A DNA stretch of 64,000 bases from JASHPR01 sp963795055 (lineage in GTDB: Bacteria; Actinomycetota; Actinomycetes; Streptosporangiales; Streptosporangiaceae): positions 124,001-188,000 of the forward strand of contig CAWCGJ010000042.1 in the NCBI GenBank assembly GCA_963795055.1, given 5' to 3'. The translations under genes and the position numbers were made by a program. The notes below the pieces were generated by a model. It had not been told where the DNA came from and searched no databases. It saw nothing but the letters and a program-made list of their open reading frames with translations. The first letter of the stretch is position 1, and each line of letters begins with the position of its first letter. Positions 53,222-61,756 of the stretch are shown in pieces.

Positions 53222-54040
53222 GTGACCACGACGATGACTGGTGAACCGGGCGACGCCCGGGTGGCGGGCGGGTTCGAGGTCCACCTCGACGTGTTCGAGG
53301 GTCCCTTCGACCTGCTGCTCGCCCTGATCTCCAAGCACAAGCTGGACATCACCGAGATCGCGCTGTCCAGCGTGACCGACGAGTTCATCGGCTACATCCG
53401 GGCCAAGGCCGACGGGTGGGACCTGGACCAGGCCAGCTACTTCCTGGTCGTGGCCGCGACCCTGCTGGACCTCAAGGCGGCCAGGCTGCTGCCCGCGGGG
53501 GAGGTCGATGACGAAGAAGACCTGGCCATGCTCGAGGCCAGGGACCTGCTCTTCGCCCGCCTGCTGCAGTACCGCGCCTACAAGGAAGTGGCGGCGGTGC
53601 TCGCGGGCAGGATGGCCGCGGCCGCGCGGAGGTTCCCGCGGCGGGTGCCGATGGAGCCCCGTTTCGTCGACCTGCTGCCGGAGGTGCTGCTGGGCCTCGG
53701 CCCGGCCGAGTTCGCCGCGATCGCCGCCCGTACCCTGGCCCCCCGGCGCCCGCCGGTGGTCTCCACGGCGCACCTGCACATGCCCCTGACCAGCGTCCGC
53801 GAGCAGGTCGGCCTGCTGTCCGGGCGGCTGGCGCGGCTGCGCCGGGCCACGTTCCGGCAGCTCGCCGCGGATTGCCGCGGGACCTACGAGGTCGTCGCGC
53901 GCTTCCTCGCGGTGCTCGAGCTGTACCGGCAGGGCCGCGTCGGTCTCGACCAGATGGCCCCGCTCGGCGACCTCTACGTGAGCTGGACCGAGGGCGGCCA
54001 GCCAGACCACGAAACCAGCACCCAGAAAGCCGACGGATAA
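53222..54040 (+). CDS. scpA: Segregation and condensation protein A
   Basis: A 272-residue kleisin of the SMC-ScpAB condensin. FEVHLDVFEGPFDLLLALISKHKLDITEIALS is the N-terminal SMC-neck binding region; YFLVVAATLLDLKAARLLP follows; the C-terminal winged helix lies at about 200-255. GTG 53222 chosen because the protein then begins a few residues before the conserved core. Followed 3 bases later by scpB. Confidence 0.93.
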   Translation: MTTTMTGEPGDARVAGGFEVHLDVFEGPFDLLLALISKHKLDITEIALSSVTDEFIGYIRAKADGWDLDQASYFLVVAATLLDLKAARLLPAGEVDDEEDLAMLEARDLLFARLLQYRAYKEVAAVLAGRMAAAARRFPRRVPMEPRFVDLLPEVLLGLGPAEFAAIAARTLAPRRPPVVSTAHLHMPLTSVREQVGLLSGRLARLRRATFRQLAADCRGTYEVVARFLAVLELYRQGRVGLDQMAPLGDLYVSWTEGGQPDHETSTQKADG

Positions 54041-54043
54041 CCG

Positions 54044-54811
54044 ATGCAGAACGGATCTGGCCCCGGCCGGGAGGACATGAGCGACGCGCCCGCGTCGGCG
54101 GGCGGCGGGACCGTGCCCGGGCAGGAGTACGGGCACGCCGTGCCGGAGCAGGCCGGCGGGCACGCCGGGCCCGAGCGGGCCGGCGAGGGCGCGCCCGGGC
54201 CCGGGCCCGGGTACGCCGACGAGGCCGGGCCCGGGCCGGCCGACGGGCCGGACGGCCCCGGGCTCCGGGCCAGCCTGGAGGCGATCATGCTGGTGGCCGA
54301 CGAACCGGTCTCCGAGGTGGTCATCGCGCAGGTGCTGGAACGGCCGCGCGCGGAGGTGGCCGGGGCGCTCCGTGAGCTGGCGGCCTCGTATGCGGCGGAG
54401 CAGCGCGGCTTTGACCTGCGCGAGGTGGCGGGCGGCTGGCGCTTCTACACGCGCGAGGAGTGCGCGCCGGTGGTGGAGCGGTTCGTGAGCGACGGCCAGG
54501 AGGTCCGGCTGACCCAGGCGGCCCTGGAAACCCTGGCGGTCGTCGCCTACCGGCAGCCGGTGAGCCGGGCCCGGGTGGCGGCCGTGCGCGGCGTGAACTG
54601 CGACGGCGTGATCCGTACCCTGGTCCTGCGCGGGCTGGTGGAAGAGGCCGGCAGCGACCCCGAGACCGGCGCGATCCTGTTCGCCACGACCGCGTACTTC
54701 CTGGAGCGGCTGGGGCTGCCCAGCCTGGACGCGCTGCCCGAACTCGCGCCCTTCCTGCCCGATCACGTTGACGACGAGCCTGACCCCGGTCATGAACCAG
54801 CGGCGTCGTGA
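54044..54811 (+). CDS. scpB: Segregation and condensation protein B
   Basis: A 255-residue dimeric winged-helix partner of ScpA. After a 70-residue Gly/Pro/Ala-rich extension, LRASLEAIMLVADEPVSEVVIAQVL opens the first winged helix and LETLAVVAYRQPVSRARVAAVRGVN the second. ATG 54044 used; ATG 54077 is also possible. Longer, low-complexity N-terminus than in model species. Confidence 0.93.
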   Translation: MQNGSGPGREDMSDAPASAGGGTVPGQEYGHAVPEQAGGHAGPERAGEGAPGPGPGYADEAGPGPADGPDGPGLRASLEAIMLVADEPVSEVVIAQVLERPRAEVAGALRELAASYAAEQRGFDLREVAGGWRFYTREECAPVVERFVSDGQEVRLTQAALETLAVVAYRQPVSRARVAAVRGVNCDGVIRTLVLRGLVEEAGSDPETGAILFATTAYFLERLGLPSLDALPELAPFLPDHVDDEPDPGHEPAAS

Positions 54812-55634
54812 CCAGCGGGGCCCGGCCCAGCGGGCCCGGCCGGACGCCGAAGGCCGGCCCTCGCCGGGCGAGGGAGCCGACGACGACCACGACACGCTCG
54901 TCGACGTTCCCGGCGGCGTCCGGCTGCAGAAGGTGCTCGCCGCGGCGGGCGTGGGCAGCCGCAGGCACTGCGAGGAGATGATCGCGGACGGCCGGGTCGA
55001 GGTCGACGGCGAGGTCGTCCGCCGGTTCGGGGCCCGGGTCGATCCGCGGCGGCAGGTCATCCGGGTGGACGGGCGGCGGATCCCGGCCCGGGAGGACCTC
55101 GTCTACCTTGCCCTGAACAAGCCCGCCGGGGTCCTGACCACGATGTCGGACCCCCGGGGCCGTCCCACGATCGCCGACTTCCTCGGGGACTACGATGAGC
55201 GGCTGTTTCATGTCGGCCGGCTCGACTACGACACCGAGGGCCTCATGCTGCTGACGAACGACGGAGAGCTGGCGCACCGGCTGGCGCATCCTCGTTACGG
55301 CGTGCTCAAGACCTACCTGGCCGATGTGGCCGGCCCGCTGCCGAGAGACCTGGGACGCCAGCTGACCACCGGGATCGAGCTGTCCGACGGAGTAGCGACC
55401 GCCGACCGGTTCCGGGTGGTTGAGCGGGCAGGCGACCGGGCGCTCGTGGAGATCACGCTGCACGAGGGGCGCAAGCACATCGTGCGGCGGATGCTCGCCG
55501 AGGCCGGCCATCCGGTCAGCCGGCTGGTACGCACGCACGTCGGGCCGGTCGCGCTCGGCTCGCTCCGCCCGGGTACCACGCGGCGGCTCACCGCGAGGGA
55601 GATCGGCGACCTGTACGCGGCCGTGGGTCTATAG
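54792..55634 (+). CDS. rluB: Pseudouridine synthase, RluB/RsuA family
   Basis: A 280-residue enzyme. An S4 RNA-binding domain (VRLQKVLAAAGVGSRRHCEE, about 35-80) precedes the synthase domain with YLALNKPAGVLTT and catalytic Asp in GRLDYDTEGLMLLTNDG. GRKHIVRRML closes the active site. Normally modifies 23S rRNA. ATG 54792 overlaps the scpB stop by 20 bases; TTG 54768 is an alternative. Confidence 0.92.
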   Translation: MNQRRRDQRGPAQRARPDAEGRPSPGEGADDDHDTLVDVPGGVRLQKVLAAAGVGSRRHCEEMIADGRVEVDGEVVRRFGARVDPRRQVIRVDGRRIPAREDLVYLALNKPAGVLTTMSDPRGRPTIADFLGDYDERLFHVGRLDYDTEGLMLLTNDGELAHRLAHPRYGVLKTYLADVAGPLPRDLGRQLTTGIELSDGVATADRFRVVERAGDRALVEITLHEGRKHIVRRMLAEAGHPVSRLVRTHVGPVALGSLRPGTTRRLTAREIGDLYAAVGL

Positions 55635-55691
55635 CCTGGGAGCCCGCCCCGGGTGAGCGGCGGGCCAGGCAGCGGCAACGAGGGAGGCAGG

Positions 55692-56054
55692 GTGCCGGTC
55701 AGGGCGATCCGCGGCGCGGTGCAAGTCGGCGCGAACCAGAGCACCGCCATCCTCGAGGGCACCTCCGAACTGGTCGCGGAGGTCATGACGCGCAACCAGC
55801 TCACCCCGGCCGACGTGATCAGCGTGGTGTTCACCGCCACCCCCGACCTGAACGCCGAGTTTCCCGCGCTCGCCGCGCGCAAGCTAGGGTTCCAGGACGT
55901 GCCCCTGCTGTGCTGCACCGAGATTGACGTCCCGGGCGCGATGCCGCGCGTGGTCCGGCTGCTGATGCACGTGGAGACGGTCAGGCCGCGCTCGGCGGTG
56001 CAGCACGTGTACCTGCGCGGCGCCGCCGCGCTGCGCCTGGACATCGCGCAATGA
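55692..56054 (+). CDS. aroH: Chorismate mutase, AroH class
   Basis: A 120-residue trimeric-type chorismate mutase. VPVRAIRGAVQVGANQ with Arg7-equivalent, then DLNAEFPALAARKLGF, VPLLCCTEIDVPGAMPRVVRLLMH and the C-terminal YLRGAAALR arginine. It makes prephenate for Phe/Tyr. GTG 55692 after GGGAGG. Its stop overlaps the tyrA start by 4 bases, matching pathway order. Confidence 0.95.
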   Translation: MPVRAIRGAVQVGANQSTAILEGTSELVAEVMTRNQLTPADVISVVFTATPDLNAEFPALAARKLGFQDVPLLCCTEIDVPGAMPRVVRLLMHVETVRPRSAVQHVYLRGAAALRLDIAQ

Positions 56055-57172
56055 CCGGGCCGGGCGCGGGAACCGGCGCCGCCGGGCCCGGTGAGGTCGT
56101 CGTGATCGGCACCGGGCTGATCGGCACGTCGGTCGCCCTCGCGCTGCGCGACCGGGGCGCGGCGGTCTGGCTCGCGGACGCCGATCCCGCGGCAGCCAGG
56201 CTCGCCGCGGACATCGGAGCGGGCTCCGAGCTGCCCGGCGGCGGCCCGCCGGGCGGGCCGGCCGACCTGGCCGTGCTCGCCATGCCGCCCGAGGCCATCG
56301 CGCCGGCCCTGGCCGCCGCGCAGGCGCGGGGCCTGGCCCGGTGGTACACCGATGTCGCGAGCGTGAAAGAGCTGCCGCTGGCCCGCGCCCGCGAGCTCGG
56401 CTGCGACCTGGCCGCGTTCGCCGGAGGGCACCCGCTGTCCGGGCGCGAGCGGTCGGGCCCGGCCGCGGCCAGGGCTGACCTGTTCCTGGGCCGGCCGTGG
56501 GCGATCTGCCCGCTGCCGGAGACCGCGCCGGAGGCCGTGTCGGCGGTGGCCGGCCTGGCCCGGGCCTGCGGAGCCCAGCCCGTCCGCATGTCCGCCGCCG
56601 ACCATGACCGCTGGGTCGCGCTGGTCTCCCACGCGCCGCACGCGGTCGCCGCGGCCATGGCCGCCCGGCTGGAGCACGCGCCGCCGGGCGCCCTGGACCT
56701 CGCGGGCCAGGGGCTGCGCGACGTCACCCGGATCGCGGCCGGGGACACCGGCCTGTGGACGCAGATCCTGGCGGCCAACGCCGCGCATTCCAGCCAGGTG
56801 CTCGCGGCGCTGGCGGCCGATGTCGCCGACGCCGCGGCCACGCTGGCCAGGATCGCCCAGGGCGACGAGGAGGCGGTCAAGCACCTGACCGGGCTCCTGG
56901 AGCGCGGGGGAGCAGGGGTGGCCAGGATCCCGGGCAAGCGCGGCGGGCCCGCACCTGCCTACGCCGTCGTCCAGGTGGTCATCGGTGACCGGCCCGGCGA
57001 GCTGGCCCGGCTCTTCCAGGCCGCAGGCGCCGCGGGGATCAACATCGAGGATGTGGGGATCGAGCACTCGCCCGGCCTGCCGGCCGGCGTGGCGGAGCTC
57101 GCGGTCCGGCCGGAGGAGGCGGGGCGGCTTGTCGAGGCGCTGGCCGCCGGCGGCTGGCCGGTTCGCCGGTAG
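56051..57172 (+). CDS. tyrA: Prephenate dehydrogenase with ACT domain
   Basis: A 373-residue enzyme oxidatively decarboxylating prephenate in tyrosine synthesis. VVVIGTGLIGTSVALALRD at about 16-34 is the NAD(P) Rossmann motif. GGHPLSGRERSGP is the substrate loop (His). A C-terminal ACT domain (VIGDRPGELARLFQAAGAAG onward, about 306-373) suggests feedback control by an aromatic amino acid. ATG overlaps aroH. cmk starts 10 bases later. Confidence 0.93.
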   Translation: MTGPGAGTGAAGPGEVVVIGTGLIGTSVALALRDRGAAVWLADADPAAARLAADIGAGSELPGGGPPGGPADLAVLAMPPEAIAPALAAAQARGLARWYTDVASVKELPLARARELGCDLAAFAGGHPLSGRERSGPAAARADLFLGRPWAICPLPETAPEAVSAVAGLARACGAQPVRMSAADHDRWVALVSHAPHAVAAAMAARLEHAPPGALDLAGQGLRDVTRIAAGDTGLWTQILAANAAHSSQVLAALAADVADAAATLARIAQGDEEAVKHLTGLLERGGAGVARIPGKRGGPAPAYAVVQVVIGDRPGELARLFQAAGAAGINIEDVGIEHSPGLPAGVAELAVRPEEAGRLVEALAAGGWPVRR

Positions 57173-57182
57173 CATCGCCTTC

Positions 57183-57905
57183 GTGACCAAGCATCCCGGC
57201 GCGGAGCATACAGCCGGTTATCCGGGCCTAGTGATCGCGGTTGACGGCCCGGCCGGGTCCGGCAAGTCAACGGCGGCCCGGGGCGTCGCGCGCACTCTCG
57301 GGCTGCGCTACCTGGACACCGGCTCGACCTACCGGGCGCTCACCTGGTGGCTGCTCGCGCACGGGCAGGACATCTCGGATCCGGGCGCGGTGGCGGCCAG
57401 CGCCGGCCGTCCGGTCATCGAGGTGGGCACCGACCCGGACGCCCCGCAGATCCGCGTCGACGGCCGCGACGTGGCGGGCCCCATCCGGACTCGCGAGGTG
57501 TCCAACGCGGTCAGCGCGGTCGCCGCGGTGCCGGACGTCCGCCGCCACCTGATCGCGATCCAGCGCAGGATCATCGCCGAGGCGCTGGCGGCGGGAACCG
57601 GGATCGTCGCCGAGGGCCGGGACATCGGGACGGTGGTGGCGCCCGATGCGCCGGTGAAGGTGTTCCTGACCGCCACGGAGGCGGTCCGGGCGGACCGGCG
57701 CACCGCGGACCTGGCCGCCGACCCGGCCGTCACGGTCGCGGTAACCCGGGCCGAGCAGGCACGGCGCGACCGGTCCGACGCTCCGCAGATGGCCCGGGCC
57801 GCCGACGCGGTGCAGATCGACACGACGGCATTGGGCCTGGACGACGTCATCGGCCAGATCGTCGCGCTGGCGGACAGCAGGAAGGCGGGCGCGTGGACCC
57901 TGTGA
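57183..57905 (+). CDS. cmk: Cytidylate kinase
   Basis: A 240-residue nucleoside monophosphate kinase (CMP/dCMP to diphosphates). P-loop IAVDGPAGSGKSTAARGVA, YLDTGSTYRALTWW, GIVAEGRDIGTVVAPDA and RRTADLAADP/ARRDRSDAP LID region. One residue of note: LDTGSTYRA where LDTGAMYRA is usual. GTG 57183. The der gene begins inside its end. Confidence 0.95.
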   Translation: MTKHPGAEHTAGYPGLVIAVDGPAGSGKSTAARGVARTLGLRYLDTGSTYRALTWWLLAHGQDISDPGAVAASAGRPVIEVGTDPDAPQIRVDGRDVAGPIRTREVSNAVSAVAAVPDVRRHLIAIQRRIIAEALAAGTGIVAEGRDIGTVVAPDAPVKVFLTATEAVRADRRTADLAADPAVTVAVTRAEQARRDRSDAPQMARAADAVQIDTTALGLDDVIGQIVALADSRKAGAWTL

Positions 57906-59311
57906 GCACCCCGGAGCCAGGCATCCCGGGACTGGGGGCCGAGCCGGAAGGCCCCGCGCCGGTCGTGGCGGTGGTCGGCCGGCCCAACGTCGGCAAGTCC
58001 ACGCTGGTGAACCGCATCCTCGGCAGCAGACAGGCGGTCGTCGCGGACACCCCGGGGGTCACCAGGGACCGGGTCGCCTACGACGCCACCTGGCGCGGCC
58101 GCGCCTTCACCTTGCTGGATACCGGTGGCTGGGAGCCTGCCGTGGAAGGCCGGCCGAGCATGGCCGCGCGGGTGGCCGCCCAGGCGCGGATCGCGGTGGA
58201 CGCGGCCGACGCGGTGCTGTTCGTCGCGGACGCCATCGTGGGCGTGACCGACGCCGACGAGGCCGTCGCCGCGGTGCTGCGCCGCTCGGGCAAGCCGGTC
58301 GTCCTGGCCGCCAACAAGGTCGACGATGCGCCGGCCGAGCCCGCGGCCGCCTCGCTCTGGTCCCTGGGACTCGGCCAGCCGGTGCCCGTGAGCGCGCTGC
58401 ACGGACGAGGCAGCGGCGATCTGCTCGACGTGATCCTGGCCGCGCTGCCGGCCGCGCCGGCCGAGCCGCTCACGGCCGAGGGCGGCCCCCGGCGGGTAGC
58501 TCTCCTCGGGCGTCCCAACGTCGGCAAGTCAAGCCTGCTGAACAAGATCGCCGGGCAGGAGCGGGTGCTGGTCGACGCGGCCGCCGGCACCACCCGCGAC
58601 CCGGTTGACGAGCTCGTCGAACTCGGCGGCCGCACCTGGCGGTTCGTGGATACCGCGGGGATCAGGCGGCGGGTCAGGGAAACCCAGGGGGCGGATTACT
58701 TCGCGGCGCTGCGGACCGAGCGGGCGCTGGAGCGCGCCGAGGTCGCCGTGGTGCTGGTGGACGCCAGCGAGCCGCTGGCCGAGCAGGACCTGCGGATCGT
58801 CTCGATGGTGATCGAGGCCGGCCGGGCGCTGGTCATCGCCTACAACAAGTGGGACCTGGTCGATGACGACCGCCGGCACTTCCTGGAGCGCGAGATCGAC
58901 CGGCAGCTGCACACCGCCCGGTGGGCGCCGCGGGTGAACATCTCCGCCGCCACCGGCTGGCATGTCGACCGGCTGGTCCCGGCGCTCGAGCTGGCCCTGG
59001 CCGGCTGGGAGACGCGGGTGCCGACGGGCCGGCTCAACGGCTGGCTGGCCGCCCTGGTCGCGGCGACGCCGCCTCCGGTGCGCGGCGGCAAGCAGCCGAA
59101 GATCCTCTTCGCCACCCAGGCGGGGATCCGCCCCCCGCACTTCGTCCTGTTCACGACGGGCTTCCTGCAGGCCGGCTACCGCCGGTTCATCGAGCGCAGG
59201 CTGCGCCAGGAGTTCGGCTTCGAGGGCAGCCCGGTGCGCCTCTCGATGCGGTTGCGCGACCGGCGCGGGGGATCGCCCGGCCGCCAGGCGCGCGCCGCGC
59301 GGCGGTCCTGA
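57893..59311 (+). CDS. der: Ribosome biogenesis GTPase Der (EngA)
   Basis: A 472-residue protein with tandem GTPases and a KH-like end. G1: VVGRPNVGKSTLVNRI; DTPGVTRD; second domain LLGRPNVGKSSLLNKI, DAAAGTTRDPVD, DTAGIRRR, NKWDLV; the C-terminal KH-like domain has GKQPKILFATQAGIRPPHFVLF. It aids 50S assembly. GTG 57893 lies 7 bases after AGGAAGG; GTG 57902 (4-base overlap with the cmk stop) is possible. The plsC gene found between cmk and der in Streptomyces is missing here. Confidence 0.95.
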   Translation: MDPVSTPEPGIPGLGAEPEGPAPVVAVVGRPNVGKSTLVNRILGSRQAVVADTPGVTRDRVAYDATWRGRAFTLLDTGGWEPAVEGRPSMAARVAAQARIAVDAADAVLFVADAIVGVTDADEAVAAVLRRSGKPVVLAANKVDDAPAEPAAASLWSLGLGQPVPVSALHGRGSGDLLDVILAALPAAPAEPLTAEGGPRRVALLGRPNVGKSSLLNKIAGQERVLVDAAAGTTRDPVDELVELGGRTWRFVDTAGIRRRVRETQGADYFAALRTERALERAEVAVVLVDASEPLAEQDLRIVSMVIEAGRALVIAYNKWDLVDDDRRHFLEREIDRQLHTARWAPRVNISAATGWHVDRLVPALELALAGWETRVPTGRLNGWLAALVAATPPPVRGGKQPKILFATQAGIRPPHFVLFTTGFLQAGYRRFIERRLRQEFGFEGSPVRLSMRLRDRRGGSPGRQARAARRS

Positions 59312-59348
59312 CCGGCCGTCCTCAGCCGGCGGTCAGCCGGCCGGGCGG

Positions 59349-59585
59349 TCAGCCGGCCGGGCGGAACTCGCCGTCCTTGGCCCCGCCGAGGAACGCGTCC
59401 CACTCGGCCCTCGTGAAGATCAGGGCGGGCCCGCCCGGGTGCCGGGAATTGCGCATGGCGACCCCGCCGTCGGCCAGGAAGGCGACCTCGACGCAGTTAC
59501 CTCCGGTGGGGCCGCTGTGGCGGCTCTTGACCCACGTCACGCCGACCAGCTCGCTCGCGTCCATGCCGTTGCGGATGCTGCTCAT
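59349..59585 (-). CDS. DUF397 protein
   Basis: A 78-residue protein with the DUF397 hallmarks: WVKSRHSGPTGGNCVEVAFL and VAMRNSRHPGGPALIFTRAEWDAFLGGAKDGEF. ATG 59585 overlaps the XRE regulator stop by 4 bases. These small partners act with the Scr1/DUF5753 XRE proteins (WhiJ/BldB-type systems in Streptomyces). A 16-base GGCGGTCAGCCGGCCG-type repeat surrounds its 3' end. Confidence 0.9.
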   Translation of the reverse strand: MSSIRNGMDASELVGVTWVKSRHSGPTGGNCVEVAFLADGGVAMRNSRHPGGPALIFTRAEWDAFLGGAKDGEFRPAG

Positions 59586-60442
59586 GGGGATCTCTCCAGC
59601 TCCTCGCGCAACGCGCGGATGATCTGCTTGGTTTCCTCGGGCGGCGCGGCGATGGCGCTGAGCTTGTCCATGGCAGCGGTGTAACGTTCCACGTCGGCGG
59701 GCTTGTCCAGGTACATGGCGCTCGTGAGCTGTTCCAGGTAGACCACGTCGGGCAGGTCGGGGACGGCGAAGCGCAGGATGCTGAAGCTCCCCGGCACCAC
59801 ATAGGCTCCCGCGCCGCCCGGCACGACCTGGAGCGCGAAACCGGGCTGGTCGCACAGGTCGGACAGGCGCTCGAGCTGGGCTCGCATGATCCGCGGGCTG
59901 CCGACCGGCCGGCGCAGGGCCACGTCATCGAGGATCGCCCACAGCCGGAGCCCGCCCGAGCCGAACCTGCGCTGCCGCTCCTTGCGCAGGAACACCAGGC
60001 GTTCCGCTTCCTCCAGCGAGAACTCGCCGAGCGCGATAACCGCGGCCGCGTAATCCTCGGTCTGCAGTAGGCCGGGTATGAACTGCGCGTCATAGCTGCG
60101 GATCGACGCCGCGGACTCCTCCAGGCCGATGTAGGCCTGGAACCAGCTGGGCAGGACGTCCTGGTACTGGTGCCACCAGCTGGGCTGATTCGCCTGGGCG
60201 GCCAGGGTGAGCAGTTCCTCCCGCTCCGCGGGGTCGGTGATCCCGTAAAGGCTGAGCAGGTCGACGATGTCTATCTTCCTGACCGAGGTCCGTCCCAGCT
60301 CAATGCGGCTGATCTTGGATTCGGATCCCCTGATCGCGTGCGCCGCCTCCTGGGCGGTAATCCCGCGCGCCTCGCGCAGGCGGCGTAGCTGCGTGCCGAG
60401 GAGGATACGCAGCACTGTGGGCCCGCCAGCCCCGTCGACCAT
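59582..60442 (-). CDS. XRE-family regulator with DUF5753/Scr1 domain
   Basis: A 286-residue protein. The HTH_3/XRE domain (about 15-70) has LRRLREARGITAQEAAHAIRGSESKISRIELGRTSV. The DUF5753 effector domain (about 95-280) starts with FQAYIGLEESAASIRSYDAQFIPGLLQTEDYA, the family signature. Coupled to the DUF397 gene. Such pairs are numerous in sporulating actinomycetes and affect development or secondary metabolism. Upstream lies a 14-bp palindrome that may be its operator. Confidence 0.92.
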   Translation of the reverse strand: MVDGAGGPTVLRILLGTQLRRLREARGITAQEAAHAIRGSESKISRIELGRTSVRKIDIVDLLSLYGITDPAEREELLTLAAQANQPSWWHQYQDVLPSWFQAYIGLEESAASIRSYDAQFIPGLLQTEDYAAAVIALGEFSLEEAERLVFLRKERQRRFGSGGLRLWAILDDVALRRPVGSPRIMRAQLERLSDLCDQPGFALQVVPGGAGAYVVPGSFSILRFAVPDLPDVVYLEQLTSAMYLDKPADVERYTAAMDKLSAIAAPPEETKQIIRALREELERSP

Positions 60443-60575
60443 GAATCCTGCTCCCTCCCGCTCGCTCCCGGCTGCCTCGGGTGCTCCGCCTATGCTGCCG
60501 TCCCCGGGGGAGCATCAGGCAGGTCCGGACAATTGCGTCACGGAAGTGCTCAGTTTGCCACTCTTACCACACGAT

Positions 60576-60589
60576 ATCGCATATGCGAT
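60576..60589. promoter_or_regulatory. Palindrome ATCGCATATGCGAT upstream of the XRE regulator
   Basis: A perfect 14-bp palindrome, with a further CGCATAT half-site at 60594-60600, in an AT-rich patch 134 bases upstream of the XRE start. The 360-base gap between divergent XRE and aldo-keto reductase genes holds no gene. Next to the reductase it has another short palindrome, ATCGTTACGAT (60748-60758), overlapping a TACGAT -10-like element. Confidence 0.5.
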
Positions 60590-60802
60590 TTCACGCATAT
60601 CCGCATGTCTCGTGCCCGGCGGGCCACGCCGGCCGGTTCACCATATCCGCGGCCGGGCGGGCCACCGCACCCGGAGCGCCGGGACGCTGACGCCAGTGAC
60701 GGTTGTGACCGGTGAGCCTACGTGCGGTTCCGCCGGCGCGCTGGCCTATCGTTACGATCGGCAGGCAGTCAATCCGCGCCGCACCAGGAGGACACGCAGG
60801 CC

Positions 60803-61756
60803 ATGCGTTACAGGTCACTGGGCAACTCGGGGCTCGTCGTGTCGGTGGCGGGCCTAGGCGGCAACAACTTCGGCCGCAGGCTGGACGTGGACGCGACCCG
60901 CACCGTGGTGGACGCGGCCCTTGACGCCGGGATCACCTTGCTCGATACGGCCGAGAGCTACGGCGCCGGGCGATCGGAGGAATTCCTCGGCGAGGCGCTG
61001 GCCGGCCGCCGTGACCAGGTTGTGCTGGCCACCAAATTCGGTCACCGCGGCGCCGACATGGGATACGGGGCCGCGGCTGGCGCCAAGGGCGGGCGCGGAT
61101 ACATCATGCGGGCCGTCGAGCAGTCGCTGCGACGGCTGCAGACCGACTACATCGACCTGTACCAGATCCACACGCCCGACCCGGCCACGCCGATCGAGGA
61201 GACGCTCACCGCCCTGGGTGACCTGGTGGCTCAGGGCAAGGTGCGCTACCTGGGGCATTCCAACTTCGCCGGCTGGCAGCTTGCGGAGGCGGCCGGCGCC
61301 GCGCGCGAGCTCGGCACCACCGGATTCGTTTCCGCGCAGAACCACTGGTCGCTGCTGGAACGCGGCATCCAGGCCGAGGTCGTGCCCGGCGCCTTGCACT
61401 ACGGCCTCGGCGTACTGCCCTACTACCCGCTGGCTAACGGCCTGCTGACCGGGAAGGTCCGGCGCGGACTCCCGCCACCCGAGGGCAGCAGGCTGGCCGG
61501 CCGGCCGGGCTACATCACCGGCGACAAGCTCGACCGAGTGGAGAAGCTGGCCGACTGGGCGCAGCAGCACGGCGTCACGCTCCTCGACGTGGCCGTCGGC
61601 GGCCTGGCCGCCCAGCCGGGCTGCTCGTCGGTGATCGCCGGGGCGACGTCGCCGGAGCAGGTCAAGGCGAACGCGGCGGCCGCCAGCTGGGTACCGTCCG
61701 GCGACGAACTCGCCGACCTTGACCGGATAGCGCCCGGTCCGACGGCGTCAGCCTGA
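60803..61756 (+). CDS. Aldo/keto reductase
   Basis: A 317-residue NADPH-dependent reductase of the AKR superfamily. The tetrad is visible: Asp and Tyr in LLDTAESYGAGRSEEFLGEAL, Lys in VLATKFG, His in DLYQIHTPDP. LPYYPLANGLLTGK and the NADP-site GATSPEQVKANA complete the barrel. ATG 60803 after AGGAGG (11 bases). It overlaps the convergent protease gene by 9 bases. Substrate unknown. Confidence 0.92.
   Translation: MRYRSLGNSGLVVSVAGLGGNNFGRRLDVDATRTVVDAALDAGITLLDTAESYGAGRSEEFLGEALAGRRDQVVLATKFGHRGADMGYGAAAGAKGGRGYIMRAVEQSLRRLQTDYIDLYQIHTPDPATPIEETLTALGDLVAQGKVRYLGHSNFAGWQLAEAAGAARELGTTGFVSAQNHWSLLERGIQAEVVPGALHYGLGVLPYYPLANGLLTGKVRRGLPPPEGSRLAGRPGYITGDKLDRVEKLADWAQQHGVTLLDVAVGGLAAQPGCSSVIAGATSPEQVKANAAAASWVPSGDELADLDRIAPGPTASA

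Noticed and set aside
59312..59370. Short GGCGGTCAGCCGGCCG repeat at the der/DUF397 junction as a mobile element scar
   Set aside because: Only two to three imperfect 16-base copies partly inside DUF397 coding sequence; too little for a separate claim.
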